From a bacterium (GTDB taxonomy: Bacteria > Bdellovibrionota > UBA1018): DNA of 46,776 nt. Each line of letters starts with the position of its first letter. The stretch's first letter is position 1. The position numbers were made by a program, and so were the translations under genes. Where the stretch lies: positions 1 to 46,776 of the forward strand of contig JAIEMT010000054.1 of NCBI GenBank assembly GCA_019751945.1, given 5' to 3'. Shown in pieces: positions 15,973-23,862 of the stretch. The notes beneath the pieces are model-generated. The model made no database searches and was not told where the DNA came from. It worked only from the letters and a program-made list of their open reading frames with translations.

Positions 15973-17810
15973 GGAAGAGCCTTCTCGGAGGACGCCTTTC
16001 TTGGTTGGTCTTTCTCATTCCGATGATTCTGCCCCTCGTGACCAAGAACACGTACTACGTTCACGGCATTCTCTGTCAGATTTTCGTATTCACGATTTTG
16101 GTGACGGCCCTGGATATTATTATGGGGTATCTGGGCGATATTTCCCTCGGTCACGCCGGTTTCTTTGCGGTTGGGGCCTACGCAGTAGCCATTCTTACGA
16201 CCACTCAAGAACTGAACGCTGAGGGAACGCTGAAATTTCTTCCCCAGCTTTCTTTTTCGGCGGCACTCATCATCGCGATTGTGATTTGTGCAGGCGTGGG
16301 TGCTGTTCTGTCTTTTCCTTCCCTTCGGCTATCCGGGGACTACTTGGCCGCGACGACCATTGCTTATGGGATGATCATCCACACAGTCATCAATGAATCC
16401 GAGAATCTTACAAACGGAACGAAGGGCATCAACGTACCTCCGTTGAAACTCTTTGGCCTGGTTGTCGAAGAAAATCATTTTCTCTGGGTGGTGTATCCCG
16501 TCATGTTGGCGGTGATGTGGATGGTTCGAAACCTCGCCAAGAGTTTCTGGGGTCGAGCTTTTGAGGCCATCAAACACAGTTCGATCGCAGCAGAATGCTG
16601 CGGAGTTTCTCGTGCGAAGTATAAAGTCTCTGGGTTTGCGCTATCAGCGGCCTTAGCTGGTCTTGCGGGTGGGCTATTTGCACACCAAGATAACTATATT
16701 GGAACAGCTACTTTTTCGCTCGATCTCTCGATCTTACTCGTCATTGCGTTGGTCCTGGGCGGGGTACGCTCTACTTTGGGGAACTTCATCGGGATGTTCT
16801 TAGTAGTTTCCTTGCCAGATTTCTTCACGGGTCTAAAAGATTATCGGCTGGTCGCATTCGGCATCGTTCTTCTTCTCACTCTTTTTTTCCTCCCCAATGG
16901 ATTGGCCGGCTTGTTCCGTCGCCTAACGAGTAGGCTTTTTCCAGCGAAAGACCTTACTGAGTTTCAGCAGGATATTGCTGCTCGAGCGGCGAACGACAAA
17001 TCACCTCTTTTTACCTCGCGTCCCTCCAATGGGGATCTCGTACTCAACATTCAAAACGTGAGAAAGAAATTCGGAGGAGTCACAGCTGTCGACAAATTGG
17101 ACCTTAAAGTTCGTAGGGGTTCTATTCACGGTCTGATGGGACCCAACGGCTCTGGGAAAAGTACGACGGTGAATCTCATCACGGGGCTTTACCCTCCGAG
17201 TGAAGGAAGTATCCAACTCTTTGATGCAAATGTTGCGAAGCTTTCAACGGCTCGGCGCTCGGCGAAGGGAATTTCGAGAACCTTTCAAAATCTTCAGCTC
17301 TTTGGTGAACTGACTGTTCTCGATAACGTTCTCGTCGGGTTGCACCAATCTTTTAAGGCTACGTTGCTAAGCGTGCTGCTCTCTCTTCCGGATACGAGAA
17401 AAGAAGAGCGCGAGATGCAAGTGCGCGCCTATCGCTTGCTGAAATTTGTGGGTTTAGAAAAGCAAGCCTTCGAAACCGCAAGCAGCCTGAGCTACGGCCA
17501 AGCTCGACGCTTGGAGATTGCAAGAGCCTTGGGTGTCAATCCCACCCTGCTTCTGCTGGACGAGCCAGCAGCGGGCTTTAGCGCGACAGAGATTCTAGAA
17601 CTCAATGAGGTGATAAAAAAGATTAAGGCTGAAGGCATCGCCATCCTCCTCATTGAACATCACATGGACATGTTACTTGAAGTTTCCGACGAGCTGACCT
17701 GTCTCGACTTCGGTAGAACCATTGCGAGCGGCTCACCCAAGGAAGTTCAGAACAGTCCGAAGGTGATGGAAGCCTACTTGGGAACTCAAACGGAGGGGGT
17801 CACCGCATGA
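15969..17810 (+). CDS. Fused LivM permease and LivG ATPase
   Basis: 613 residues combining two transporter parts normally made separately. Residues about 1-325 are a LivM permease (DIIMGYLGDISLGHAGFFAVGAY; coupling loop FEAIKHSSIAAECCGVSRAKYK). A 30-residue linker leads to a LivG ATPase, about 356-613: Walker A GPNGSGKS (391-398), Q-loop near 440, signature LSYGQ (507-511), Walker B LLLLDEP (D531, E532) and a switch His in IEHHMD. LSYGQ instead of LSGGQ is common in LivG. GAGGAAAG precedes the ATG. The frame is continuous, with no slippery site at the joint, so this is a genuine fusion. Confidence 0.95.
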   Translation: MRKSLLGGRLSWLVFLIPMILPLVTKNTYYVHGILCQIFVFTILVTALDIIMGYLGDISLGHAGFFAVGAYAVAILTTTQELNAEGTLKFLPQLSFSAALIIAIVICAGVGAVLSFPSLRLSGDYLAATTIAYGMIIHTVINESENLTNGTKGINVPPLKLFGLVVEENHFLWVVYPVMLAVMWMVRNLAKSFWGRAFEAIKHSSIAAECCGVSRAKYKVSGFALSAALAGLAGGLFAHQDNYIGTATFSLDLSILLVIALVLGGVRSTLGNFIGMFLVVSLPDFFTGLKDYRLVAFGIVLLLTLFFLPNGLAGLFRRLTSRLFPAKDLTEFQQDIAARAANDKSPLFTSRPSNGDLVLNIQNVRKKFGGVTAVDKLDLKVRRGSIHGLMGPNGSGKSTTVNLITGLYPPSEGSIQLFDANVAKLSTARRSAKGISRTFQNLQLFGELTVLDNVLVGLHQSFKATLLSVLLSLPDTRKEEREMQVRAYRLLKFVGLEKQAFETASSLSYGQARRLEIARALGVNPTLLLLDEPAAGFSATEILELNEVIKKIKAEGIAILLIEHHMDMLLEVSDELTCLDFGRTIASGSPKEVQNSPKVMEAYLGTQTEGVTA

Positions 17811-18538
17811 CGCCCGTTTTAGAGCTCAAGAATGTTTCGGTGAATTATGGAAACATTACAGCGCTGCGTTCAGTCTCGCTGCAAGTGAATGCTGGGGAAC
17901 TCGTTTCTTTGATTGGCTCCAATGGCGCTGGAAAGACCACCACTTTAAAGACTGTTTCTTCAATTCTCCATCCTAAATCTGGTGAAATATTTTTGCAGGG
18001 CAAGCCGCTGCACCTCTTACAGCCCCATGAAGTTGCGGGGATGGGGGTTGCTCACGTACCCGAAGGCCGAAAGGTTTTTTCAACTCTTTCAGTAGAAGAC
18101 AATTTGATCATGGGCGGATACCTCTTGGCTCGTCGAGAAGGGCTCAAGGCCGTCACTGCTGAGATGAAGAAGGCCTATCAGCTTTTTCCACGACTCGATG
18201 AGCGAAAGAAGCAGTGGGCAGGGACTCTCTCCGGAGGAGAGCAACAGATGCTCGCTATTGCTCGAGCGATGATGATGAGACCGAAGGTGCTTCTCCTGGA
18301 CGAACCCACCATGGGGCTCTCACCCGTGCGAATTAACGAGGTTTTTCAATACATCCAGGTTTTGAAGGACGCCAAGACGACTGCTATTTTGCTGGTCGAG
18401 CAGCTGGCTTATCGTGCACTAGGAATTTCCGACCGCGCTTACGTTCTAGATCAAGGCGCTATCAAGACCACCGGCACGGGCAAGGAATTGCTTGCCAATC
18501 CCGACATCAAAAAAGCGTATCTCGGTTCGAAGACTTAA
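17807..18538 (+). CDS. HAAT ABC transporter ATPase (LivF-like)
   Basis: 243 residues, the second nucleotide-binding subunit. Walker A GSNGAGKT, signature LSGGEQQ, Walker B VLLLDEP and the LivF-typical GVAHVPEGRKVF are all present. GGAGGGGG lies upstream of the ATG, which overlaps the stop of the fusion gene. It ends the importer operon. Its stop codon overlaps by 4 bases the stop of the convergent EthD-like gene, leaving no space for a terminator. Confidence 0.95.
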   Translation: MTPVLELKNVSVNYGNITALRSVSLQVNAGELVSLIGSNGAGKTTTLKTVSSILHPKSGEIFLQGKPLHLLQPHEVAGMGVAHVPEGRKVFSTLSVEDNLIMGGYLLARREGLKAVTAEMKKAYQLFPRLDERKKQWAGTLSGGEQQMLAIARAMMMRPKVLLLDEPTMGLSPVRINEVFQYIQVLKDAKTTAILLVEQLAYRALGISDRAYVLDQGAIKTTGTGKELLANPDIKKAYLGSKT

Positions 18539-19398
18539 AGGTCTCGATTACTGATTCGTTCAAACACCATCATCGAGGGGTGGTCTGAGAAGACTTCTTC
18601 GTCCGAGGCGAGTGTCACGCTGGCTTTCCACGCACCCGGCTTGCTTCGAAAATCTTTCACGTGTTGAGCCGACGGAACGTTTTCAAAGCAGATCCCTTGG
18701 TAGTTTTCATCAAAGACGTCCAGAGGCTGAGGCACCAAGGTATGGTCCTGAACATACTTTTTGATTTCCGTGGGAATGAGAGACGCGGCCAGAGGGCCAT
18801 GCTTCTCTAACCAGTATTTTTGAGTGACGGTCGGATCAGCTCCTCGCTGCCACGGAACGATAAAGGACAGAAAGTAGTCCGTGTTTGCGGTCGTACCATC
18901 ATCCTTAATGATGTGCTCTTTAGAAATACTCAAGGAGACGGCGTACTTTTTAACAAAGAACTGCCGAAGTTCGGCAAGATCGGAATAGTGAGCTCGGAGA
19001 TCGGCACCTGGTTTTAGTTCCAACCGCACCACTGCGTCGAGTGCCGAGATTCGTGAAGAGCCGTACGAAAAATCTGGCCAGAAGCTCACGAGCTCCCATT
19101 GTCCGGCGTACATATGAGCCAGATTGATCCAAGGATAGACTCGCATGAGGTTGGCAAGAAAGAAGGACCGATTGACGACAGGATTTTTGCTGTCATCCAC
19201 AAAGGTTTCGAGATGAGAGAAGACAGGGTTTTTGCTCTGCATGGCCCCGAATGCACTTTCAATCAGTTTGAGATCGGATTTCTGAAAGCCAGCTTCTGTT
19301 CGAGATTTTAGAAAAAAATGAAGGAACTGGGTTTCAGCTGCCTGAGCTTGGATCGAAAGTAGGGCGGTGATCAGGACTAGAGTGGTCTTCGTTTTCAT
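18535..19398 (-). CDS. Exported EthD/dimeric alpha-beta-barrel-like protein
   Basis: A signal peptide of about 20 residues (MKTKTTLVLITALLSIQAQA) is followed by a 267-residue mature chain. The segment QKYWLEKHGPLAASL is the EthD-type hallmark (Trp, then His-Gly-Pro). EthD-like domains are ferredoxin-like folds found in degradation pathways and in proteins of unknown role; an exported form is unusual. AGGAG precedes the ATG by 7 bases. It is alone on this strand between the LivF and EboE-like genes. Function unknown. Confidence 0.6.
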   Translation of the reverse strand: MKTKTTLVLITALLSIQAQAAETQFLHFFLKSRTEAGFQKSDLKLIESAFGAMQSKNPVFSHLETFVDDSKNPVVNRSFFLANLMRVYPWINLAHMYAGQWELVSFWPDFSYGSSRISALDAVVRLELKPGADLRAHYSDLAELRQFFVKKYAVSLSISKEHIIKDDGTTANTDYFLSFIVPWQRGADPTVTQKYWLEKHGPLAASLIPTEIKKYVQDHTLVPQPLDVFDENYQGICFENVPSAQHVKDFRSKPGAWKASVTLASDEEVFSDHPSMMVFERISNRDL

Positions 19399-19487
19399 GG
19401 TGGTCTCCTGCTTGGCGGAACTACAACTCGGGTAAAATAATGCAAGACATTAAAAGGGGGTATTGAAAAAAGAAGTCCCAAAAAAGA

Positions 19488-20723
19488 TCAGTTTAGTACG
19501 GAGCGCAATTCGTTGGCGATTTCCGTGGTGAGTCTCGGATGTCGACGATTTTCTGGGAGAAGGTCCCACGCATAGGTCTCGACTTCCCAGTGATCAGAAA
19601 TTCGATTGGCGTTGTGTAACGCAATCACTTGATCGACGTAGTTTCGGGTTGTTTTGAAGGGCAGCACTTCATCGCAAGCGAGCGGCATGTGGTAATGAAT
19701 TCGGAACCGGCCTGAAGGATCCGTCGTCGTCCAATCGCTGAGTGCGTCCGAAAGGTCTTCGTATGCCGCCTTGGGTTCTCCGTCAGCGCTGACACCGACA
19801 ACTTGGTGCAGGAAACGGTGATCATCTAAGGGTCGAAGCGCTTCGACCAGATCGTGCACGTTTTCAGTTTCATCAAAATTAATTTCTAGGGCCGAGCTGA
19901 GCTGAACTTTTCCGATCTCAATCCCTTCCGCTTGATAACGAGACAGCATGCTCTGGGGATCTTCAAAGCTCACAGCAGAATGACAGGTGTCGAAGCAGAT
20001 CTGAATTCTTTCAAGTAAAAGTTCTTGCGCGTGCAGGGGTGGCAGGCCTGTCATTTTCCGAAGGCTGTCGTAGCCCGACAGCAACAGATATTCTTTAAAG
20101 AAGCCGATGACGTCTCGGCTGCTTTCGAGATAGCACGTCGGTTCGGGCTCCAGGGCGAGATGAATTTTTACTCCCGTTCGCTCTTCGGCTCGAACCATTT
20201 CCAACGCAACCTTCGCCAAGTTTCCTGCCGCAGCACTGAGTTGGTTGGGGTGCTTCAGCCACTGTCGATACGAAATGGGCACGGTGGAAATCGTAAAAGG
20301 GCGCCCCTCTTGCCCGAGTTGAGAAGCGATTTCTACCAGCTTCAACGTGTAGTCGAGGCGTTCAGGCTGAGTCCAGTCCGGAGCGTAGACGCGCTCTTTA
20401 ATTCGTTGGCCCGTAAAGTTTCCGTAAGGAAAACCATTCAGCGTAAAAAAATCGAGTTGGTTCTGCGTGCCAAAATCCTTCAGAAGGGGAATATGACCGT
20501 GTTCTAAAATTTCTTCAGCAGCTCCTGCTGGCAACCAGAGACCTGCCCCAAAACGAGGGGTATCGAGAGCGGGTGCACCGAGGTCCTGACGAACAGTCTC
20601 AAAAACCGTTTTGACGTCGGTCTGCAGGAGATTCCAAATCTCCAGCCAGCTTTGAGCGGGATGCACGTTGGTGCAGTAGCCCAAAGTGTCGGTTGCGAAA
20701 GAATGAAGCGAATTCCGTTTCAT
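19488..20723 (-). CDS. eboE: EboE-like metabolite traffic protein (xylose-isomerase-like TIM barrel)
   Basis: 411 residues. The start LGYCTNVHPAQSW, then GAGLWLPAGAAEEI, FFTLNGFPYGNF, RVYAPDWTQPERLDYT and FTISTVPISYR match EboE, a TIM-barrel protein of the xylose-isomerase-like superfamily. In cyanobacteria eboA-F help move precursors of scytonemin out of the cell; related eboA-F clusters occur in other phyla. Metal-ligand-type residues occur in EPEPTCYLE and FDTCHSAVSFE. No other ebo gene is adjacent; a UbiA-family gene (the class of EboC) lies 9 kb away but looks like MenA. Divergent from the acyl-CoA dehydrogenase gene by 41 bases. Confidence 0.85.
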   Translation of the reverse strand: MKRNSLHSFATDTLGYCTNVHPAQSWLEIWNLLQTDVKTVFETVRQDLGAPALDTPRFGAGLWLPAGAAEEILEHGHIPLLKDFGTQNQLDFFTLNGFPYGNFTGQRIKERVYAPDWTQPERLDYTLKLVEIASQLGQEGRPFTISTVPISYRQWLKHPNQLSAAAGNLAKVALEMVRAEERTGVKIHLALEPEPTCYLESSRDVIGFFKEYLLLSGYDSLRKMTGLPPLHAQELLLERIQICFDTCHSAVSFEDPQSMLSRYQAEGIEIGKVQLSSALEINFDETENVHDLVEALRPLDDHRFLHQVVGVSADGEPKAAYEDLSDALSDWTTTDPSGRFRIHYHMPLACDEVLPFKTTRNYVDQVIALHNANRISDHWEVETYAWDLLPENRRHPRLTTEIANELRSVLN

Positions 20724-20728
20724 GAATT

Positions 20729-20762
20729 CTTGACATCAGTATTTTTTTTCGCTTCTGTCAAG
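20729..20762. promoter_or_regulatory. Inverted pair of TTGACA boxes between divergent genes
   Basis: The 41-base gap between the eboE and acyl-CoA dehydrogenase starts holds CTTGACA (20729-20735) and its reverse complement TGTCAAG (20756-20762), around a T-rich centre. Each contains a perfect -35 hexamer, one per strand. Convincing -10 boxes at the right distance are not visible, so it may instead be a regulator site. Confidence 0.35.
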
Positions 20763-20764
20763 GA

Positions 20765-22393
20765 ATGACTGAATTTTTTCAAGATGGCCCCGTGCTAAAA
20801 AACCAATATGACGATGATCCGTTCCTCCGCTTCTATCTAAGGAAGACGTTGCCACCGAAGACTTTCAACAAACTAGAGCCAGATCTTCGCAAATTGGGGA
20901 ACAAAGCAGCCACTTCCCTTTTGAACCTCGGCAAGAGTGCCGAACAAAACCCACCACGACACGTTCCTTATGACGCCTGGGGTCATAGAATCGATGAAAT
21001 TGAAACTTCCGAGGCCTGGAAAGAGCTCGAAAAGATTGCCGCACAGGAGGGATTGGTTTCCATCGGCTACGAGCGGAAGCAAGGCGGGTTCTCTCGCGTT
21101 CATCAGTTTGCAAAAATTTATCTCTACGGCCCCTCTTCGGCGATCTTCACCTGTCCGCTGGCCATGACGGATGGAGCGGCTCGAGCGGTCGAGCTCTACG
21201 GCGACGACGAGATGAAGAAGAATGTCTTTGCTCATCTCACTTCTAGAAATCCCCGGCAGTTTTTTACTTCAGGGCAGTGGATGACGGAACGAACGGGTGG
21301 CTCGGATGTGAGTGGAACATCCACGATTGCTAAAAAGGTGAGTGGCAATCAGTACAAACTTTTTGGGACCAAATGGTTTACTTCGGCCACGACTTCGCAC
21401 GTAGCGATGGCGCTGGCTCGAATCGAGGGCGCTCCGGAAGGCAGCAAGGGGTTGAGTCTTTTCTGCGTTCGCCTCCGGGATGAGAAGGGGGCGCTTCAAG
21501 GAATTCGTATTCATCGTTTAAAAGAGAAGCTGGGAACGCGCGCGCTTCCCACTGCAGAACTGACCTTAGACGGCGCACCTGCTACTTTAGTGGGAGACGA
21601 AGGCAACGGCGTAAAAAAGATTTCTTCGCTTTTCAACATCACGAGAATTTGGAATGCGAGCTCAGCCTTGGGATACATGCGCCGAGGCGTGGCATTGGCC
21701 AAAGATTATTCCACCAAGCGGCGAGCATTTGGAAAACTCATTGCCGAGCATCCCTTACATCAGGAAACTTTAGCCGCTGTAGAAACAGAGTGGGCGGGGG
21801 CTTTTCATCTCGTCTTCCGAGTTGCTGAACTCTTAGGCAAAGAAGAGGTGAATGAAGCCACTCCTTCTGAAAAGGCGCTCCTGCGATTACTTACCCCCGT
21901 CGTAAAACTTTTTACGGCGAAACAGGGGGTTTCGGTGGCGAGCGAAGTTTTAGAATGCTTCGGAGGCGCCGGTTATATCGAAGATACCGGGTTGCCGTCG
22001 CTCCTCCGAGATTCTCAGGTTTTGGCCATCTGGGAAGGGACGACCAATGTTCTCAGCCTGGATATGCTTCGAGCGTTGGACAAAGAAAAGGCCATGGGTC
22101 CGTTCGTGAAAGATGTGAATCGAATTCTCACGGGCATTCAATCTAAAGATCTGCAGCCGCTCGCGAAACAACTCAAGCAGGTCTTGGTAGAAACTCAGAA
22201 GTGGTCTGAACACTTGCCAGAGGTTCAAGCCCGGAAGTTTGCCTTTCAGCTCGCACGTATTTATTCTGGCGCTCTCTTGGTGGAGTATGCTGATTGGTGT
22301 CAGAAAAATGAAAAGCTCTTCGTAAAAAATTCTTCGTCATTGCAGCTCGCCATGCTTGCCGCCAAGCGGTGGTGTGCCATACTAACTTCCTAA
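20765..22393 (+). CDS. Acyl-CoA dehydrogenase, AidB-like branch
   Basis: 542 residues, longer than ordinary acyl-CoA dehydrogenases (about 380) and typical of the AidB-like group. The N-terminal PRHVPYDAWGHRIDEIETSEAW, FAD-binding MTERTGGSDVSGT, KWFTSA, RRAFGKLIAEHPLHQETLA and the C-terminal CFGGAGYIEDTGLPSLLRDSQV...WEGTTNV are family signatures. It would oxidise an acyl-CoA to the enoyl form, passing electrons to ETF, though AidB itself has a DNA-alkylation-linked role. AAGGA precedes the ATG very closely. The stop overlaps the start of the DUF1460-like gene (TAATG). Confidence 0.93.
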   Translation: MTEFFQDGPVLKNQYDDDPFLRFYLRKTLPPKTFNKLEPDLRKLGNKAATSLLNLGKSAEQNPPRHVPYDAWGHRIDEIETSEAWKELEKIAAQEGLVSIGYERKQGGFSRVHQFAKIYLYGPSSAIFTCPLAMTDGAARAVELYGDDEMKKNVFAHLTSRNPRQFFTSGQWMTERTGGSDVSGTSTIAKKVSGNQYKLFGTKWFTSATTSHVAMALARIEGAPEGSKGLSLFCVRLRDEKGALQGIRIHRLKEKLGTRALPTAELTLDGAPATLVGDEGNGVKKISSLFNITRIWNASSALGYMRRGVALAKDYSTKRRAFGKLIAEHPLHQETLAAVETEWAGAFHLVFRVAELLGKEEVNEATPSEKALLRLLTPVVKLFTAKQGVSVASEVLECFGGAGYIEDTGLPSLLRDSQVLAIWEGTTNVLSLDMLRALDKEKAMGPFVKDVNRILTGIQSKDLQPLAKQLKQVLVETQKWSEHLPEVQARKFAFQLARIYSGALLVEYADWCQKNEKLFVKNSSSLQLAMLAAKRWCAILTS

Positions 22394-23343
22394 TGTGGAG
22401 AATCGTTTCTGCCATCGCTTGCTGGGGTGCCTTGGGCCTCTTTCTATTCTCATTGACGCCTCCCGCTCGTGAAAAAATCAACGTGATTGAGCGAGCGTCG
22501 AACTCCTCTCAGTGGATGACCAAGGAAGAGCTCAACCGCCGGATGTATCGAGCGATCCGCGAACATTTTAATCATAAGGTGGTTTACGAAGGGATTTTGG
22601 GAGAAGGGCAGGGGGCCTGGGATTTTGCTCCTCGCTACCCCACTGACCGCGTGAACTGCATTATTTGGCTCACGCTTGTTCTAGCTGAAGCTTATAGCAA
22701 CACTGCCGCCGAAAAAATCGGTATCCTGGATCGGCTTCGCTACTTCGACGACGTGGTGAGTTTCGGAACGCGAAAACATTTTGTCGATCATTGGTTGAAG
22801 ATTGATCCGGCTCCTTTGTTGGAAATGGGTTTGGACAAGTACACCCGCCTCCTCGGTCGTAAGAAGGTGAAGTTGGATTACGGTCACTTTCTAAAGTCTC
22901 ATCGTTATACGTGCCATCTTTACAAACAAGAGGTCGACGAATTCGAAATAGAGTATGCCGACCCGAAAGGAATTCTAGAAGTCGCCCAAAAGCTTCCTGA
23001 GGGCTACTACCTTTTCTTTGGTGTGGCGACGACGAAGTATTTAGAACGCTACGGGAAAGAAAGCGGTCCGATGGGCCTAGTTCATGGAATGATTTTGGAA
23101 CTTTTTGGTGAGCCGGGCGGTCGTTCGAACGAACAGATGTTTGTCTATCATGCGTCGACTTCTGCTGGAAAAGTGATGCATGAAAACCTCGACAAATATG
23201 TGACTCGAATGACTGAGAATTTACACGCTGGTTATGTTCTCTACGATCTCAATCCTGAGTGGGACCATAGTACCCCTCTTCAACCTTCTCCAGAAGCGCT
23301 GGAAATTCAACGATGTGAGCTCAACTCGTTGCAGGTGAAGTGA
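22393..23343 (+). CDS. DUF1460-like (amidase/NlpC-P60 superfamily) exported protein
   Basis: 316 residues from the ATG overlapping the previous stop. An N-terminal hydrophobic stretch (IVSAIACWGALGLFLFSLTP) looks like a signal peptide or membrane anchor. RYPTDRVNCIIWLTLVLAEAY carries a Cys in the position of the catalytic Cys of DUF1460 amidase-like proteins, and QMFVYHAST may hold the partner His. That family includes putative peptidoglycan amidases. The match is partial, so the enzymatic role is tentative. The dispersed repeat arm at 23348-23375 begins 4 bases after its stop. Confidence 0.55.
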   Translation: MWRIVSAIACWGALGLFLFSLTPPAREKINVIERASNSSQWMTKEELNRRMYRAIREHFNHKVVYEGILGEGQGAWDFAPRYPTDRVNCIIWLTLVLAEAYSNTAAEKIGILDRLRYFDDVVSFGTRKHFVDHWLKIDPAPLLEMGLDKYTRLLGRKKVKLDYGHFLKSHRYTCHLYKQEVDEFEIEYADPKGILEVAQKLPEGYYLFFGVATTKYLERYGKESGPMGLVHGMILELFGEPGGRSNEQMFVYHASTSAGKVMHENLDKYVTRMTENLHAGYVLYDLNPEWDHSTPLQPSPEALEIQRCELNSLQVK

Positions 23344-23347
23344 TGGG

Positions 23348-23375
23348 CTGTTTGCGGCTTGCTGTCCGCTGAAGC
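23348..23375 (+). repeat. Solo, decayed arm of the dispersed palindromic repeat
   Basis: These 28 bases match the left arm at 33974-34001 at 23 of 28 positions (it starts CTGTTTGCGG and ends GCTGAAGC). No matching right arm follows, though the next 25 bases are GC/T-rich and related in style (GGGCTGTTGCTGGGG). It begins 4 bases after a stop codon, as the full copies do. Confidence 0.55.
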
Positions 23376-23468
23376 TGGGGCTGTTGCTGGGGTTTGTTTC
23401 GTGGTAAAAGACACTCATTCCTTAGTTCTTCTACAAATCACATCAAATCCAAATACGGAGTACTGCTT

Positions 23469-23858
23469 ATGAAACGCCTACTTTTCGGAGAGCTCCATTG
23501 TCATCACATGCCTTGTAAAGCTGAATTGAGAAACGAAGTAGAAAATCAGATTTCAGATTGGGTCGAAGGTCACATCTTCGATGAATATCCGAAAGCAGTT
23601 GTTTACGACGTCGACCTAGAGTTTATTGGCCGGGATTGCTTGGTGGGATGCCAGATTTGTATCCATTGGAACCACAAGACTTGGCGGGGTTATTGGACCG
23701 GTCGCAACTTTGAACAGGCCATTGGTGAATCGCTGGACCATATGCGCAAGTCGGGTGGCAAGGTAGCTCCCCTGCAGAATTACGAGTACCTTTTGGTAGC
23801 CGGAAATTTTCTCGGCTATTTTGGTTTGCGAAAAACAGTCGAAGATAAATCGGGCTGA
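23469..23858 (+). CDS. Small protein, possibly related to ribosome-hibernation (HPF/RaiA) fold
   Basis: 129 residues from the ATG at 23469, with GGAG 8 bases upstream. Not confidently recognised. A helix (ELRNEVENQISDWVEGHI) is followed by three beta-like stretches (VVYDVDLEFIG, CLVGCQICIHW, TWRGYWTGR) and a helix FEQAIGESLDHMRK. That order resembles the end of HPF/RaiA-type ribosome-binding proteins, where a short beta sheet precedes an Ala-Ile helix. Four cysteines are present. No operon partner: the gap upstream is 125 bases and the next gene converges, 4 bases away. Treat the fold link as a guess. Confidence 0.5.
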   Translation: MKRLLFGELHCHHMPCKAELRNEVENQISDWVEGHIFDEYPKAVVYDVDLEFIGRDCLVGCQICIHWNHKTWRGYWTGRNFEQAIGESLDHMRKSGGKVAPLQNYEYLLVAGNFLGYFGLRKTVEDKSG

Positions 23859-23862
23859 TTTT

